This document shows positions 12,235 through 24,292 of a stretch of DNA of 64,000 bases, piece by piece (positions within the stretch are counted from its first letter, which is position 1; every line of letters begins with the position of its first letter). Source of the stretch: Anthoceros angustus (taxonomy: Eukaryota > Streptophyta > Anthocerotopsida > Anthocerotales > Anthocerotaceae); contig VJWM01000025.1 in NCBI GenBank assembly GCA_010909165.1, forward strand, positions 2,170,001 through 2,234,000. Reading direction: 5' to 3'. The translations under genes were made by a program, and so were the position numbers. The notes beneath the pieces were generated by a model. That model made no database searches. It saw only the letters and a list, made by a program, of their open reading frames with translations, and was not told the DNA's origin.

Positions 12235-15085
12235 ATGGAGAATGAGGCTGGTAGGACACTTGATGAAACGCCAGACACTGGAGCTTCACAAGACAAGGAT
12301 GGCAGTGAACCTGCAACCCCTCCAGCCACAGCCGCACGCACAGGGCAGCACCATCACCATCACCAGCACCAGCACCAGCATGTCGGTCTCCGGGTGAGAC
12401 GGGCCATTCTGGCAGGACGCCGGGCGGGCCCTAGCACGCCGGTCCCCAGCTGGAAGCTCTATGAGAATCCATTCTATGACGGTATTGCAGCGGCAGCAGC
12501 AGCTGCAAGGCAGAAGGGCTTGCACCGCCGCAGTAGTGGGGCAGGGTCTGGAGCATCGTCAGGAGCTCCTATTTCGGCTCGCACTTTGGCTGCAACGCTT
12601 TGGGAGCTGCAAGACCTCCCCTCACTAACTGCTGGCAAGAAGAATAGTCCCGTTCCTGCCATGAGCTCCCATGTACGTCGACCCAGCCCCCTACACGTCA
12701 GGCAGGGGCGTGATGGTAGCCCACTTCATGCAATGGGCCATGACGTGTTGGGAGCTGAGTCTCCCTCACCTTCGAAATCATCCATGCAGCCCTCCAGCAA
12801 GGTGCTGTCTATCTTCTTAGCCGTCCCAAACCCTCTAATGGGTTCGATTCCGATCATTCTTGCTTGCACAGCTGGTGTACAAGCCTGTCGAATTTTTAGG
12901 GTGCCACACGGGTGTTTTTCTTTTTCGGAGGAATTAGATCTCTGCAGTTTGGTTTGATTTTTCTTTTGTTTCTCGTATTGCAGTTGTCAGAAGCCACCCT
13001 GAGGAGTGCGAATTCCAGTAGACAAGCAGCAGCGATGAGGTCGCATGTTCACAGACTTCTGGAGAAGAGAGAACCTAAGTTATCGCCCTGTGTGTTATCT
13101 CCCACAAATGGCATCACCTCGCCCATGGTAAGCACCGGTTAGAAATGGCGTGTGTCCTGACTGATGATCACTGCAAAATGGCCACGTTTTCGTTTTCAGT
13201 TTCATTCCTCTTCCTCTTAAATGCCCCATCTGTCGTGTACATGTGCTGTGCCCAGATCGAACCTCAAAGACAAGCCGTGTCCCCACCAGCATCAGTTGAA
13301 AGGAAGCTGAAATTTCCTGAAGCGGATCATCCCACGACATCGAGTGAGCTATTGAAAGTTCTCAATCGAATTCGTGATCTGGAGGAGCAACACAATACGA
13401 GTACATCTATGGTGGCTGCTCTTAGGATCGAGGCAGAGCACTCTCGAAGCCGCATTCTGGAGCTTGAGAAAGCATTGAAATCCTCGAGAAGGGAGACTGA
13501 CAGCCTTTTGAAAAAATTTGCAGAAGAGAGGATGCATTGGCAAGCCAAAGAGCAAGATAGGATAAGGGCAGCTGTTGTGTCGCTCAAGGAACAGGTCGAT
13601 GAGGAAAGGAAAGGGCGAAGGAGGATGGACATTGTTAATCGGAAAATTGCCAGAGAGCTGGCAGAATGCAACATGGCTCTAGCCAAGGCTTTACAGGATC
13701 TCGACAGAGAACGGAAAGCCCGGGAGCTGATGGAGGACGTTTGCGATGAGCTAGCTCGAGAGATTGGTGAGGATAAAGCAGAGGTGGAGGAATTGAGACG
13801 TGAATCAGCGAAGGTGAGGGAGGAAGTGGAAGAGGAACGTAAGATGCTGCAGATGGCAGAGGTCTGGAGAGAAGAGCGGGTTCAAATGAAGCTTGGTGAA
13901 GCCAGGCTGGAGCTGGAGGAGAGGAATGATGCTCTGGACCATTTAAGGGCTCAGCTTGAGGCTTTTCTGAGGTCAAGGAAGGTTTCTTCAGAAGCAGGAG
14001 GGCATTCAGGAAACCAAGTGGATGTGGAGGAAGCAGAGAAGCTGAGAGATGCTGTGACAACCATACAGCTGCAGGAAACCAGGGCTTTGTCAGGCAGAGG
14101 AGACATAATTGATGACACTGGTTCTCTGGACGACGATGTCCACACCATTGAACTAAGCAGAGATGGACCCGCTCAACAGGAAAGAGGTTGGAATGATAGG
14201 AGAGGTGGGCAGCATGAGAGGGAGGGTGGGGGTCAGGCCTTTCAAGGTGCAAGCATGGACAGTCGATGGGAGGACGACGATTCCAGCCATGTTAGTGTGG
14301 ACGACGGCAGTGCCAGAGAGTGGATTTACACTGAGAGCGGTGTTATAGAAAGACGTAATGGTGTGGAATGGCGTGTGGGAAGTAGGGGGAGCAGGAAGCG
14401 GAAAGAGGAGGAAACAGACGCGGAGGGTGAGAGGGAGGAGGAAGAGGAATACAGGGAGGAGACAGAGGGAGATAAGGAGGAGGAAGAGGGAGACGGAGAG
14501 GAGGAAGAGGGAGACAGGAGGGAGGAAGAGGTTGATGATGAGAACAGTGGTGACGACGATGCTGATGCTGATGAAGACGATGATGAAGAAAGTCAATGGG
14601 AAAGTGCAAGTGAAGAAGATGAAGTGGACGGTCGTGTGTTCACCTCAAGGAGGAATGGACGAACTGAAGATCAGTCCACGAGGAGCGCTGACCCTGGACT
14701 GAGGAGCAAGATGGACACCACTTTGGAAACCAATCCATCGGAGGCCTGGACGATGAGCCAGAGTGCCAGCATGGACAACTCGTCAAGATTCCGAGACGAC
14801 GACAGAATGACCTCAAGCCAAATGGATTCATCCAGAGACTTCGTGCATCAAGTAGATTCATCCAGGGAGTTCTCAGGCCAGTGCGACTATTCAGCAGACT
14901 TCGTCACTCCCTTCTCGCAGGATGCTTCTGGAGCTGGCTCAGGGTTTGCGCAGTCCAGCCCAAAGGCGCGGTCGGAGGGAACATGGGAGTCAAGTGACTT
15001 CGTGAACCCACAACAGCAGCAACAGCAGCAACAGCAGAAAAGTGGGAGGTCCATGAAGACGTTCGTGGAGTGGCCGAAAGGCTAA
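12235..15085 (+). CDS. USO1/BLT-like coiled-coil protein
   Basis: Three exons (12235-12801, 12984-13127, 13256-15085), all phase 0, give 846 aa. The family is the plant coiled-coil group annotated 'intracellular protein transport USO1-like', which includes BRANCHLESS TRICHOME. Hallmarks in order are RRAILAGRRAGPSTPVPSWK, ISARTLAATLWELQDLPS, the start of the helical region at SSELLKVLNRIRDLEEQ (about residue 265), KEQDRIRAAVVSLKEQVDEE, and RKARELMEDVCDELAREIG. The coiled coil runs to about residue 480. Odd features are a His/Gln run near residue 40, a strongly acidic Glu/Asp tract at about 620-700 and a poly-Gln run at about 822-832. The first in-frame stop upstream excludes an earlier Met. 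Role in cytoskeleton or cell shape is inferred from family members. Confidence 0.88.
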
Positions 15086-15543
15086 CGGAAGAGGGAGAGT
15101 GGGAGCAGAAACAACCACGATGAGAGCAATTCCGGATGCCCCCCAACCCTGGCCCCGATGTGGTTAGGTGATTTGCTGGTAGCCTCGATTTTTTAGCAGC
15201 GGTGAAATTGTACCCAGTATTCATGGCTTGTTATCTATTGTTTATCCAGGGATGTTATCTGTGTTGTGACGACGGTAGACTGTAGTGTAGGAAGAGGAGT
15301 GCAAGTAGACAATTTTGCAATTCTTGTTGTGTGTATCATAGTGTTAGAGGCCTGGCTGATGTGAAAAGCAACGGAGTCCCGAGTGTTTGTGCACTTACAC
15401 ACAAGACAGTTCTCCGGTGTGCCAAACTTTTTATTTCCCTGCTCAGCTTGCAACCCAGAAATAAGGAAGAACTGGAGCAGGTGGTACCTAAGAAAACAGA
15501 CATGGACAGAGGAGACAAAACTGCATAGTAGTGGCTCTGCGCC

Positions 15544-16932
15544 TCAAGCCTCGCTGTACGCCGCTGCTTGCTCCATGGGAGTCGGCACTTTCCTGTCTAG
15601 CTCGGGTTCTCCATCCAGCGCCGAATGCCCTTGCAGGAGGGGATCCGTCGGCAGCAGCTGGCACTGCGCGTAGTTCTGCAGGAGCTGGTCGGCCAGCACC
15701 AAAGCCACCATAGCCTCCACCATGGGCACGGCTCGGGGCACGACGCAGGGGTCGTGCCTCCCGCGCGCCCGCAGCTCCGTCTCCTGCCTGTCTCTGGTCA
15801 CCGTCTTCTGCGCGCGGGTGATGGTGGAAGTCGGCTTGAACGCAATCCGCATCACAATCGTCTCGCCGTTGGAAATCCCGCCCTGGATACCGCCCGATCT
15901 GTTGGTCCTTGTCCTGATGTCCCCGCCGCTGTCCAGGTAGAACTCGTCATTGTGCTCACTCCCCGTGAGCAGCGTGCCCGCAAACCCGCTGCCAATCTCA
16001 AACCCTTTGGTGGCCGGGAGAGACATCACCGCCTTGGCCAGCTCCGCCTCCAGCTTGTCGAACACCGGGGACCCCAGCCCCCGCGGCACGTTCCGCGCGA
16101 TGCAGGTCACCACTCCCCCGACAGAGTCCCCCTTCACCCGCACCTTGTCGATGGCAGCGATCATCTGCTCCGCGTACTCGGCATCCGGGCACCTGCAGAT
16201 GTTGCTCTCGATCTGCTCGAGCGTCAGGCTCTCGTGGTCCACAATCCCCTCGGGAAGCTCCACCTGGTGCACTCTGGAGACGTAGGCCAGCACCTCCGTC
16301 CCCGTCTGCAGCTTCAGCAGCTTCTTGGCGACAGCCCCGGCGGCCACCCTCCCGATCGTCTCCCTGGCCGAGGACCTCCCCCCGCCCTGCACCGCCCGTA
16401 CCCCGTACTTGAAGTCGTATGTGGCGTCCGCGTGCGACGGCCGGTACGCCAGGCTCATCTCCGAGTAGTCTCCCCCACGTTGGTCGGTGTTGGGAACCGA
16501 GACGGCGATCGGCGTCCCCAGGGTGAGCCCGTCTCCCACTCCGGACAGGATCTTGCACGTATCCGTCTCCTTCCGCGGCGTGGTGATCCGGGACTGCCCC
16601 GGCCGCCTCCTGTCCAGCTCCACCTGCATATCCGCTTCAGAGAGCGGGATCCTCGGCGGCACCCCGTCGATCACACACCCTACCCCGCCTCCATGCGACT
16701 CCCCGAAGGTTGTCACACGGAAGGCGTTCCCGAACGTGTTCCCCACGCCTGCTCGCACCTCCAGCCGCCGCCTGCTGATGGAGAGTCCCGGGAGGGAGAG
16801 CCGCTTCGCCATGGCCAGCCACGGGCCCGAGGCCCGCAAACCCTGGCCTTCCAGGCACAGCCTGGAGGCGGCGGAAGAGGAGGATGCCGCCACATCCGCA
16901 GCCAATGCCTGACCGGCCACTAGAGAGCTCAT
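15544..16932 (-). CDS. Chorismate synthase, plastid-type
   Basis: Catalyses the last shikimate-pathway step, the FMN-dependent conversion of 5-enolpyruvylshikimate-3-phosphate to chorismate, precursor of aromatic amino acids. Single exon, 462 aa. The frame is open further upstream, but the codon at 17016 is TTG, so the ATG at 16932 (MSSLVAGQA) is the likely start. About 70 N-terminal residues rich in Ser, Ala and Arg look like a plastid transit peptide, ending near [10 protein letters not shown]. The enzyme follows with diagnostic [40 protein letters not shown]-like [50 protein letters not shown] and [20 protein letters not shown]. Codon use is very GC-rich and there are no introns, unlike its neighbours. 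Convergent with the coiled-coil gene and divergent from the pseudokinase gene. Confidence 0.97.
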   Translation of the reverse strand: MSSLVAGQALAADVAASSSSAASRLCLEGQGLRASGPWLAMAKRLSLPGLSISRRRLEVRAGVGNTFGNAFRVTTFGESHGGGVGCVIDGVPPRIPLSEADMQVELDRRRPGQSRITTPRKETDTCKILSGVGDGLTLGTPIAVSVPNTDQRGGDYSEMSLAYRPSHADATYDFKYGVRAVQGGGRSSARETIGRVAAGAVAKKLLKLQTGTEVLAYVSRVHQVELPEGIVDHESLTLEQIESNICRCPDAEYAEQMIAAIDKVRVKGDSVGGVVTCIARNVPRGLGSPVFDKLEAELAKAVMSLPATKGFEIGSGFAGTLLTGSEHNDEFYLDSGGDIRTRTNRSGGIQGGISNGETIVMRIAFKPTSTITRAQKTVTRDRQETELRARGRHDPCVVPRAVPMVEAMVALVLADQLLQNYAQCQLLPTDPLLQGHSALDGEPELDRKVPTPMEQAAAYSEA

Positions 16933-17374
16933 CCTGGAGACGCCTCCGGCACCACCTACATATGCTCGATTCGCGCACAAAGCCTGCAGAGAGGGTGGAA
17001 TTCTGGAATGCAGCAATCAGAGGAAGCAGGAAGAAGCAAGCAAGAATTTGTGGGGAGAAGCAGCGATCTTCACAATTCGTGGGATTCGTCTCAAGGAGAA
17101 GTAGAAGAGACGTATCAAAGATTCGGTGCCTGATTGCTTGCTTGTTGTATGTGCTTCTCACAGCGACAACGTGAGGCAATTCCCGACCAGGAATAATTGA
17201 AGAGAGAGAGTAGGGAGAGCACTGATTGTAGTGAGAGGGGGGGAGAGTAGGTATGGACCTGGTTCGAGGTCGGGTTTAGTTAACCTGAGACCGGTGTTAG
17301 GGGACCGGAGAGTCCGGTTTGGAAAGAGTTCTGTTCTGCGTTGTGACAGTTGGAGCAGGCTGGCATATGGATCC
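16933..17374. promoter_or_regulatory. Putative bidirectional promoter (chorismate synthase / pseudokinase)
   Basis: 442 bp separate the two divergent start codons, so both promoters and leaders must fit here. It contains a GAGAGAGAG tract near 17,200. No TATA element can be assigned with confidence. Confidence 0.5.
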
Positions 17375-19341
17375 ATGGACAGCATCGGAAGCATCCTGGT
17401 GCGCGAGCTTGGGGACATCAATAGGCTGATAGCCGGCACGGAGAAGGAGGTTGCTGAAGCTGCGGAACAGTCTGACAAATGGCTGCGAGTCAGAGAAGAA
17501 GACAAGGATTTGCAGCGGGATCAGACTTTGGCTACCACAAAAATCGCCTTTTATGCGCAAAGAGAGAAGAGCATCAGGAAGAATCTCAAGATCCAGATGA
17601 AGATCAAGCGAGTGCTGCTGGACCGGTTGACAGGACCAGGTACGGTGGTGTGATGTGAATTGACCTAATTGGGGTCTGTGGAGATGGATTTCATCTCATG
17701 TCTGGTGTTGGGCTGTTTGATTGCAGGGAGGGGCGGGCTTACAGCTTTGCCCACGACGCTGGGTAAGTATCTGCAATGTGGTTCACGCAAGCACGCACGC
17801 ACGCACGCACGCACTGGTGCCCGGCTTGTGCACAAATTCCTTTTGACAGCCAACTTTCACGAGTAGATGTGGATGTACGGGACCGCAGTAGAGAGCTGGC
17901 GGTGGCTTTGATCCAACCGTTTCAGGAGGCACCAGCCACCTCTGCTCAGTTGAAGGCTGCCATTGCAGCAGAGCTGCTGGAAAAGCTGCCTGTTTCAGAC
18001 CGGCTGTTCCCTATCTTGTGGCTGGATGACTGGCAGCTGACAGGCAAGTTTTTCATCCAAAGACGGCAGTATCAGGCCGACCGCCTGGAGTTCCTCATGG
18101 ACGATATCCTGGATGAGCCATGCAGCAACAACGAGGAGGAGGAGGTCATGAACCTGTTTGTGTGGGACTCGTTTTTCTACCGAGTTTGGACCAAGCTGGT
18201 GTCTCTGCTGGAACTAGGGGGCACAGTCACTGCCTACCGCAATTTGTCGGATCTCAGGCCCGAGTTCATGCTCTTCGCCCTCAACAGACTTATGCTGAGA
18301 CTGGAAGAGAGAAGGGCCGCTTCTGACATGGACTCTGCCTTGGAGTCACTGACCCAACTGAATGACGTCCTGCCATGCTACCTCGGCCTCATCCCCTGGG
18401 TCATCGGAGTGGGTGCTGCTGGCACACTGGTGAAGGCGTGGGCTTTTGTGAATGGAGAGCCACCTTTGCAGCTCTGCGACCAGATGGATGTTTCTACTTA
18501 CAGAGGGAAGTTTGAGTGCCTCAAGCTGTCCATCAACATCCTGCGTGCAGTCGTCTCCCTCGCGCCCTACTTTCGGAAAGTTGAGTTCAAACCCTACAGG
18601 CAGGAGCACAGAAAATACGGGCCTCTGAGCAGCATCGCCAAAACTATAATCGTGGACAACGACAGAGTAAGGAAGATATTGAAGCCCTGGTCTGTGCACG
18701 TCAGTGAAGGCTTCACCAAGCTGGAGTACGTGAGGCGGGCATACCAGGAAGTCACTGGGAGCGATCACCTGGTGACAGGAGAGTTCAAGGTTCCCAAAAT
18801 GGACAGATACCGGATGGATGTATCGCCAGTAGGGTTCGACAGGCCTCCCAAAGACGAACAGGAGTTTAAGGACGCCGTCAAGGCAGTGCTCCATGCTCTG
18901 GCTGCCCTGCATCAGGCAGGCCTTGTGCACAGAGACATCCGGTGGAAGAAGGTGTTGCATGTGGAGGGGAAAGGGTGGATCCTGATTGGCCTGGAGACTG
19001 TGTGGAAGGCTGGGGATATGCCCCTGTGCTGGCTCCCAGGTTGGAATGACCACGTTCTGGAAGAAGACAGGTGGACTATGGGAGGCCAGATGCTAGAGGA
19101 CGGTAAGTTCACGGCCAAGTCCGATCTGTGCTTGCTTGGGAAGCTGTTCGACGGATTCAGAAAGCCGTGGCCATACGGTTTCAAGCTCCCTGACACGAGC
19201 TTCCAGTACCAGGAACAACTGTTTCACAAGAAATTCGCAGATGCCGAAGACGCTCTTCAAACCTGGTGCAACATCAACACTTGGTATAAACCTAAACCTG
19301 TTCCCAAGCCGGCGGTTCCCATCCTCTACCCATACTACTAA
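17375..19341 (+). CDS. CRN-like protein kinase-fold protein, predicted pseudokinase
   Basis: Exons 17375-17639, 17727-17762 and about 17867-19341 join in phase to 591 aa. The third acceptor could instead leave the exon starting at 17864. The N-terminal 90 residues are charged and helical. The middle (SDRLFPILWLDDWQLTGKFF onward) is unfamiliar. The C-terminal 150 residues resemble a kinase C-lobe of the type attached to Crinkler-like proteins: HQAGLVHRDIRWKKVLHVEG, then SDLCLLGKLF. His455-Arg456-Asp457 is intact, but the metal-binding Asn at Asp+5 is Lys462. The DFG position reads ILIGLETV, with Gly475 where Asp is expected. I see no glycine-rich loop. These losses predict little or no phosphotransfer. 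Function is unknown. The second intron carries a GCAC-type tandem run near 17,790. Confidence 0.7.
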
Positions 19342-19691
19342 GGTGAAATCCATTGTATATTACTAGTATCCATCGTACAAAAGTCTCAGGTAAAACCCAG
19401 TAGTGTGGGCTGTGGTCATTTATGGTAGGAAGAACGGTTTTCCTGGTTGACTGACGTGGAACAACGCCGTAGAAGAATGGAGGGAATTTCCTTCACGCAG
19501 AAGAGAGAAACGTGGAATTATGACAGTTGCGTGGTCAAATCTTCACGAAATCTTTCGATCTCTTGAAGCACTAGACGCGTGAGACTTGTTGCCCGAAAAC
19601 ATCCTTCCTCCACGGAAGATGTGTACACGATTGGGCTTGCGCTTACACCTGAATCTGTAGCTGAGCCTGGCAAAAAAGAGCTATCTGAGTT

Positions 19692-20478
19692 TCAAGTGCT
19701 CACTAATCCGGCAACGGTGCCCAGTAGGAACCAGAACACCAAGAGGGCAGAGAAGGCGACCCAGCCAAAGAGAAAGGGCCAGCCAGCCACGCGAACACCA
19801 AGACACAGCACTAGCACGGCAGGACCGAAAGCTTTCACAACAGCCATGGAATTCACCCATCGACCCTGCAACAGAACCAGGATTGCGATGTGCACCACAT
19901 TCCACTTGGTAGACCCTCCGTAGGCAATTCTGTTAAGAAAGTAGGCGACAAAAGAGTGGCAGTTGCATGTGAAGAAATTGTAGGAATTATGCTGGTAGTG
20001 CTGGGTCGCAATGCGAAGGCCATCGTCCCAGGAGAGGGCGGCCGTCCCCAGCCCCGCGTGCGCCCCGGCAGATTTACACTTGTGGGCTGACATGTTAGCG
20101 GGGAAGCAGCACTGTTGCCACCACAAACAATCCCACAGAAAAACCCAACACCGCGTCAGCAAGGCAAGGCAAGCCAAGACAAGCCCAATGCATACACAGA
20201 CAAACCCAACAAAACCCATCCCTTACCTTCTCCGGATTCAACCGCATGTATCTGGCAGCAGGGCCGAAGGCCAGAGCACCGATGTTGACGAAGTAGGGGC
20301 CTGCGAAGTCGCGGATGATGCCGTCCTCGCCGCACACGCCCACATGGCCCAAGAAGGGGCTCAGCCATGACACGATCGGCAATGGCGTCCACACCAGGCA
20401 GCAGGGGAATCGAGCCTTGGCCGCATCAATTGGCGCCTCCGCCAGCTTCCCCCCGCCTGGCCAGGCCTCTTGATCCAT
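19692..20478 (-). CDS. RTE1/TMEM222 family membrane protein (DUF778)
   Basis: Two exons (20478-20227 and 20111-19692, phase 0) give 223 aa. Family members are endomembrane proteins. Arabidopsis RTE1 acts with the ethylene receptor ETR1, and animal TMEM222 is the counterpart. Conserved blocks are [40 protein letters not shown] and AFGPAARYM in exon 1. Exon 2 has [40 protein letters not shown] and [16 protein letters not shown]. Two hydrophobic spans close the protein ([20 protein letters not shown] and [13 protein letters not shown]). Length matches the family. Whether it belongs to the ethylene-linked RTE1 branch or the RTH branch cannot be told by eye. It converges on the pseudokinase gene. 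Confidence 0.93.
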
Positions 20479-20639
20479 GGAACTTGAGGCTAAACAGGAG
20501 CTGCTGATCGCAGCCCCGGCTTAGGGAAAACGGAAGCTCGAGCTCCCGTAACCTGGCGTCCTCATTCGCAACTTGTGACATGCGCCGTGACGCACCCGGC
20601 ACAACGCGCGCACTGTTAGACGTCATTGGGAACAGGAGA

Positions 20640-21219
20640 TCCGCGATTTGGACCTAATCTATATTACAGATTCAAGCACATGCTATTCCAGGAGATAGAT
20701 AGTCATTAAACATAAGGCTAAGGGCCAGGTAGATGGAAGGACTACGGAGCTTGTGACATACGCAGCTAGATGACTTGTCGACACCCTTTGCAAGTGTCTG
20801 TAGGTATATGTATATTCCCTTGGGGGAGTAATATAATCTGTAGGGGTCAAATATATCCCCTGGTGGAGTAATATAAGAATCCCCTGATTGTCGATATTCT
20901 CACAATTTAGACACCTGGCCACCCGAAATCTCCGCTAAAAAATGTGCATCTGCATTCCACTCCAGGAGTTTCTGTACAGACACTGAGGCAGCTCTGATTT
21001 GCCAAAACTGTTTGCTGCCTCTTTCGCACCCACCGCCTCGGTGAGCTGTCTGCTAAACAAAACGGAATACCTAGGTAATTCATATGCCTCTTTACCCAGC
21101 TGAAGAAAGAAACGAGCACCTGCTCGTGGCACACAACCTTCATCCCGCAGGCAAGAGACACATTGAAGAAACTACTCATCTTCTGTACGGTACAAGACAT
21201 TTTGTGTGCACATACATCT
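20640..21219. other. Intergenic between RTE1-like and MRT4 genes
   Basis: It holds the RTE1-like promoter and the MRT4 3' region. A short near-repeat is visible near 20,815-20,880 (CCC-TGG-GGAGTAATATAA twice). No gene is recognised. Confidence 0.5.
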
Positions 21220-22607
21220 TCATGACCCGTCTGACGTTTTGGTTGTCACGGCTTCCAAGTCCTGCTTGTATACTTCAAATTCGTCTGTACTCCATCTGCA
21301 AATCAGGTTCAGCTTGACAGCCGCCATCTGGATTCCTAAAAGCCTCTGCAGACAGTTGAAGGGAACCAAAAGTCAGAAGGCAGTCAAAAGCCCCAAAAGC
21401 TTCCAAACGAGCAACCTGCTCGGGAGCTAGTTTCTCACCAGTATCCTTGAAGCTTCAGGTGATATATGCTCGCCATCCCTGCAAACTGTGTGATCTCCCA
21501 CTAGCTCAACGATGCCTGCAAGTCCACCAACCATAGATCCAAGTCAGCAAATTCGCTCACAGAATTCGATAGGGTAAATAGAACTGGCTATTCATGGAAA
21601 AGGTCACGGTTACTGTGTAATCCTAGCACGATGGCCACACCTCTGTTCAACCTCACAGGCATTCCCTGTTTTCGAAGGAAAGGCTCCATATCGTGCGTGA
21701 ATTGCTCCAATGGTCCTTCCTTCAATTCCACCTATATCCAAGCACACCAAAAGACTGTTAGTCTTGAGGACTCCTTGGCCATGCGCAGGAAGGCTCATGG
21801 CAACGCAAGAAAGCATTACCTAGCAAATCCTACGTACCGTCTCTGTGGCAACACTCCCTGTGCGAGCATAATCATGCTCCTCAAAATTGTCAAATAACCT
21901 GCCAGCAAACCAGCAGTAAACAAACTCATTCACTCCATACAACACCAAGCCTCAGGTTGCAAATGAGAAAAACCGCGAGTCCTAACCTTGTTACTTCCTC
22001 TTTGGGAAGATTGGTTAGCAGCAACCCACGATTGCCCTCGAGCATCTGCACAAAGATGTAGAATTGCGTGAGCAGCGGGCTGACACAAGTCTGAAAAGGC
22101 CTCCGATTTCAACAATCAAGATTGGGGATGTAGCTCACCTCGCTGACTTGATGTAGCCCATCCCGCACCTCTTCCGCAGCTGACCGGCCTAGGGCCACCT
22201 TCAACACTTTATTTGACCCCAAAAAAAATCTGTTGTACCATATCGCCACAGGTGTGTAAGCTAAGGCCTAAATACCCGTTTGTACACCAAAACACTATAC
22301 TGGGGACTGGAAAACCTGCTGCTGGACTTCAGCTTGTGCTTCAGCTCCTTGAGCGTGCTGTTGCGCAGATTTTCATGGGAGAAGACGTACACGGACTTGT
22401 AGAGCTCAACGTGCTCCCTTACTTTCTTTACCAGTGATTCCTTGTGTTCCTTGCCCTTTTTCTGTGTCTTGGACGTGCTCACTGCACACCACCAGACGAA
22501 TCGGAGAAAACGTTCATGACTATGGCAGAAGGCAAGCACAACAGGAAACGCGGGCCGAAAGCGCTTGCAGCAGGCGTACCAATCTTGTTGCGCTTGGATT
22601 TGGGCAT
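21220..22607 (-). CDS. MRT4: Ribosome assembly factor MRT4 (P0-like)
   Basis: Nuclear/nucleolar paralogue of ribosomal protein P0 that holds the P-stalk site during 60S assembly. Eight short exons, each joining in phase: 22607-22580, 22481-22316, 22229-22139, 22045-21987, 21898-21838, 21731-21641, 21515-21439 and 21345-21220, giving 232 aa, the usual size. Hallmarks are the basic start MPKSKRNKI, TQKKGKEHKESLVKKVREHV, YVFSHENLRNSTLKELKHKL, SSSRFFLGSNKVLKVALGRS, NRGLLLTNLPKEEV, EEHDYARTGSVATETVELKE, PFLRKQGMPVRLNRG and the end RLLGIQMAAVKLNLICRWS. All introns are GT-AG. Exons are too short to show as long ORFs. There is no P1/P2-binding acidic tail, which distinguishes it from P0. Confidence 0.96.
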
Positions 22608-22749
22608 CGTGGTAGTTGCTGCTGGAAAGCCCTAAGTGCAAGGCCTCTCTATCTGGCCTCAAAAGCTCGCTTCCCCCGTGAGCCTAAGAAACTCGAGACA
22701 CGTTTGTAAACTGAGTGCGAGTGCTTCCCGGCTCAAACGGAGGCGTCGT

Positions 22750-23300
22750 ATTTATATACCCATGAATATTTGACGTAATACTCTGGTTATTGGCCTCCAA
22801 ATGGACCAGCCATCGACATACATTATGTACAGTCCATCCCCCCTAATTGGGACTGGTTCGGGGTGCCTTTAGAGGTCCAATTAAGGAAGTTGTCCCGATG
22901 ATATTTTCTTTATTTAACAATAATAAGAATATTATAAACTTTAAAAAAGTAAAAATATCTAAAAAAGAAAATTTAAATTTTGATTGATAGGTTTTACTTA
23001 AAATAACTTTTACCACTTCTCATGTCGGCATGCATACAGATTGGTACGTATGTGACTGATAATACGGTAATACCTAGCTGGCATCACGGCGAGTGCATTT
23101 CAAGGTTCAAAACGGCTGAGTCCCTGGCCGGTAGGGTGCCCTAAAATCGAAAGCGGGCCGGATCCAGAATCAGATGAGATAAAGTGATTCGGTTTATGCA
23201 AACCCAGCCACTAAAATTCGTTGTTCATGGCAGAACCATACATGCTTAGGGCTGAAATTTGGCCCTAAGTGGACTAGATTTGGACATCACAGAAGAGGCT
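22750..23300. other. AT-rich intergenic segment
   Basis: No gene recognised. AT-richest at 22,900-23,010. It should hold the MRT4 upstream region and the CHIL copy A terminator region. Confidence 0.5.
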
Positions 23301-23308
23301 ATGTTGTG

Positions 23309-24292
23309 TTAATTGAGCCAAGCAGCTATGCCTTCAACAGTGGAAGCAGTAGTAGAGGGACTGAGCGTATTCCCACCAAAGATGGTGTCCAAGAGAGCGA
23401 AGACAATAGCCTCACTCGAGATTGCATGAGATGCCTCAACCCCGTCTGCTTGGACCTGAAATCGACAAAAGAAACAGCGACGTAGACAGTTTAGTCACAA
23501 GTGCATCTACATACAATGCTGCATGAGCAACAGATGTGTTGCAGTGCCCATAAAGCAGTGTAACCAACTGGACTGGTGAACTTCACTGTGAATACCGTGA
23601 GGTTGAGAAGGGACGGCGAGGGGAAGGCGTAGAGCACAGCCGAGCCCAGCTGGGAAACGGGCTGGAAGAACTGGAGCAGCTCCTGCAGCGCCTTCTCTTC
23701 TGCGTTGCCCAGCTTGCCTTCCTTGAGGAGCCTCTCCTTGATGGGGGCCTCCACTTGGCTTCCGTAGTGAGGCCCCGGGACTGGGCCCACCAGCAACCCA
23801 ACCTTGACAAGCTTCTCCACAGGTGCTGCAGAATGATGTGGTGAGACAGGGTCAGTCTGAGACCCTCATGAAATTTCAACCTTGGCAATTGATGCAAGCT
23901 TCTGGAAGGGTGATCCATTCTTGGGCACCTTTAATCAAGGCGGTGAAGAAGGCATTGTCCTGTGCCAGATCTTGAGCAGACTTGCCTTTCCAGGCTTGGA
24001 GGTGGGACGTGACATCCTTGTCTAAGTACACACCCAGCTGAGCCACTTTCACCTGGTTTCCTTCGATGTTCTTCTCTTCCACACCTGCCAGAGAGTGTGT
24101 CAAGCGAGATGTTTGTGCTTGGAGTCCGAAATTGCTATCAGTTTCCAAATCTTCGGTTTCCAAATTAGTCGATGCTCAGCACTGAAAGAACGTTGAGGAG
24201 TCTCAAGTAATACCGTGGCCAGCTAGGTGGAGGGTCTTGGAGCAGCCGGCAGGCGCAGTGATGGTTGCTTGGAGCTCCCCGGTCTGAGCCAT
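23309..24292 (-). CDS. CHIL: Chalcone isomerase-like protein (CHIL), copy A
   Basis: Four exons (24292-24214, 24084-23929, 23825-23596, 23455-23309) give 203 aa of the chalcone-isomerase fold. Hallmarks are TLHLAGHG, QLGVYLDKDVTSHLQAWKGK, EKLVKVGLLVGPVPGPHYGS, ERLLKEGKLGNAEEKALQEL, LLDTIFGGNTLSPSTTAS and the end GIAAWLN. Aligned to Medicago CHI, the Arg36 position is Glu29, Thr48 is Ala41 and Asn113 is Pro106. Tyr106 (Tyr99) and Thr190 (Thr179) persist. Loss of Arg36 and Thr48 argues for a non-catalytic type IV CHIL, a family that helps chalcone synthase make the right product. There is no transit peptide. About 250 bp upstream a TATATA box reads on the minus strand near 24,545. It diverges slightly from copies B and C. 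Confidence 0.88.

Noticed and set aside
13145-13255. Separate start of the coiled-coil protein at 13145 with a hydrophobic leader
   Set aside because: This is translated intron sequence. A clear acceptor at 13255 and upstream exons with conserved family motifs show the real structure.
16933-17016. Upstream extension of the chorismate synthase frame by 28 codons
   Set aside because: The first codon is TTG. The first ATG is at 16932 and already provides a full transit peptide.
23309-24292. Calling the CHIL genes catalytic chalcone isomerases
   Set aside because: The positions of Arg36, Thr48 and Asn113 of the Medicago enzyme are Glu, Ala and Pro or Ser, so enzyme activity is not supported.
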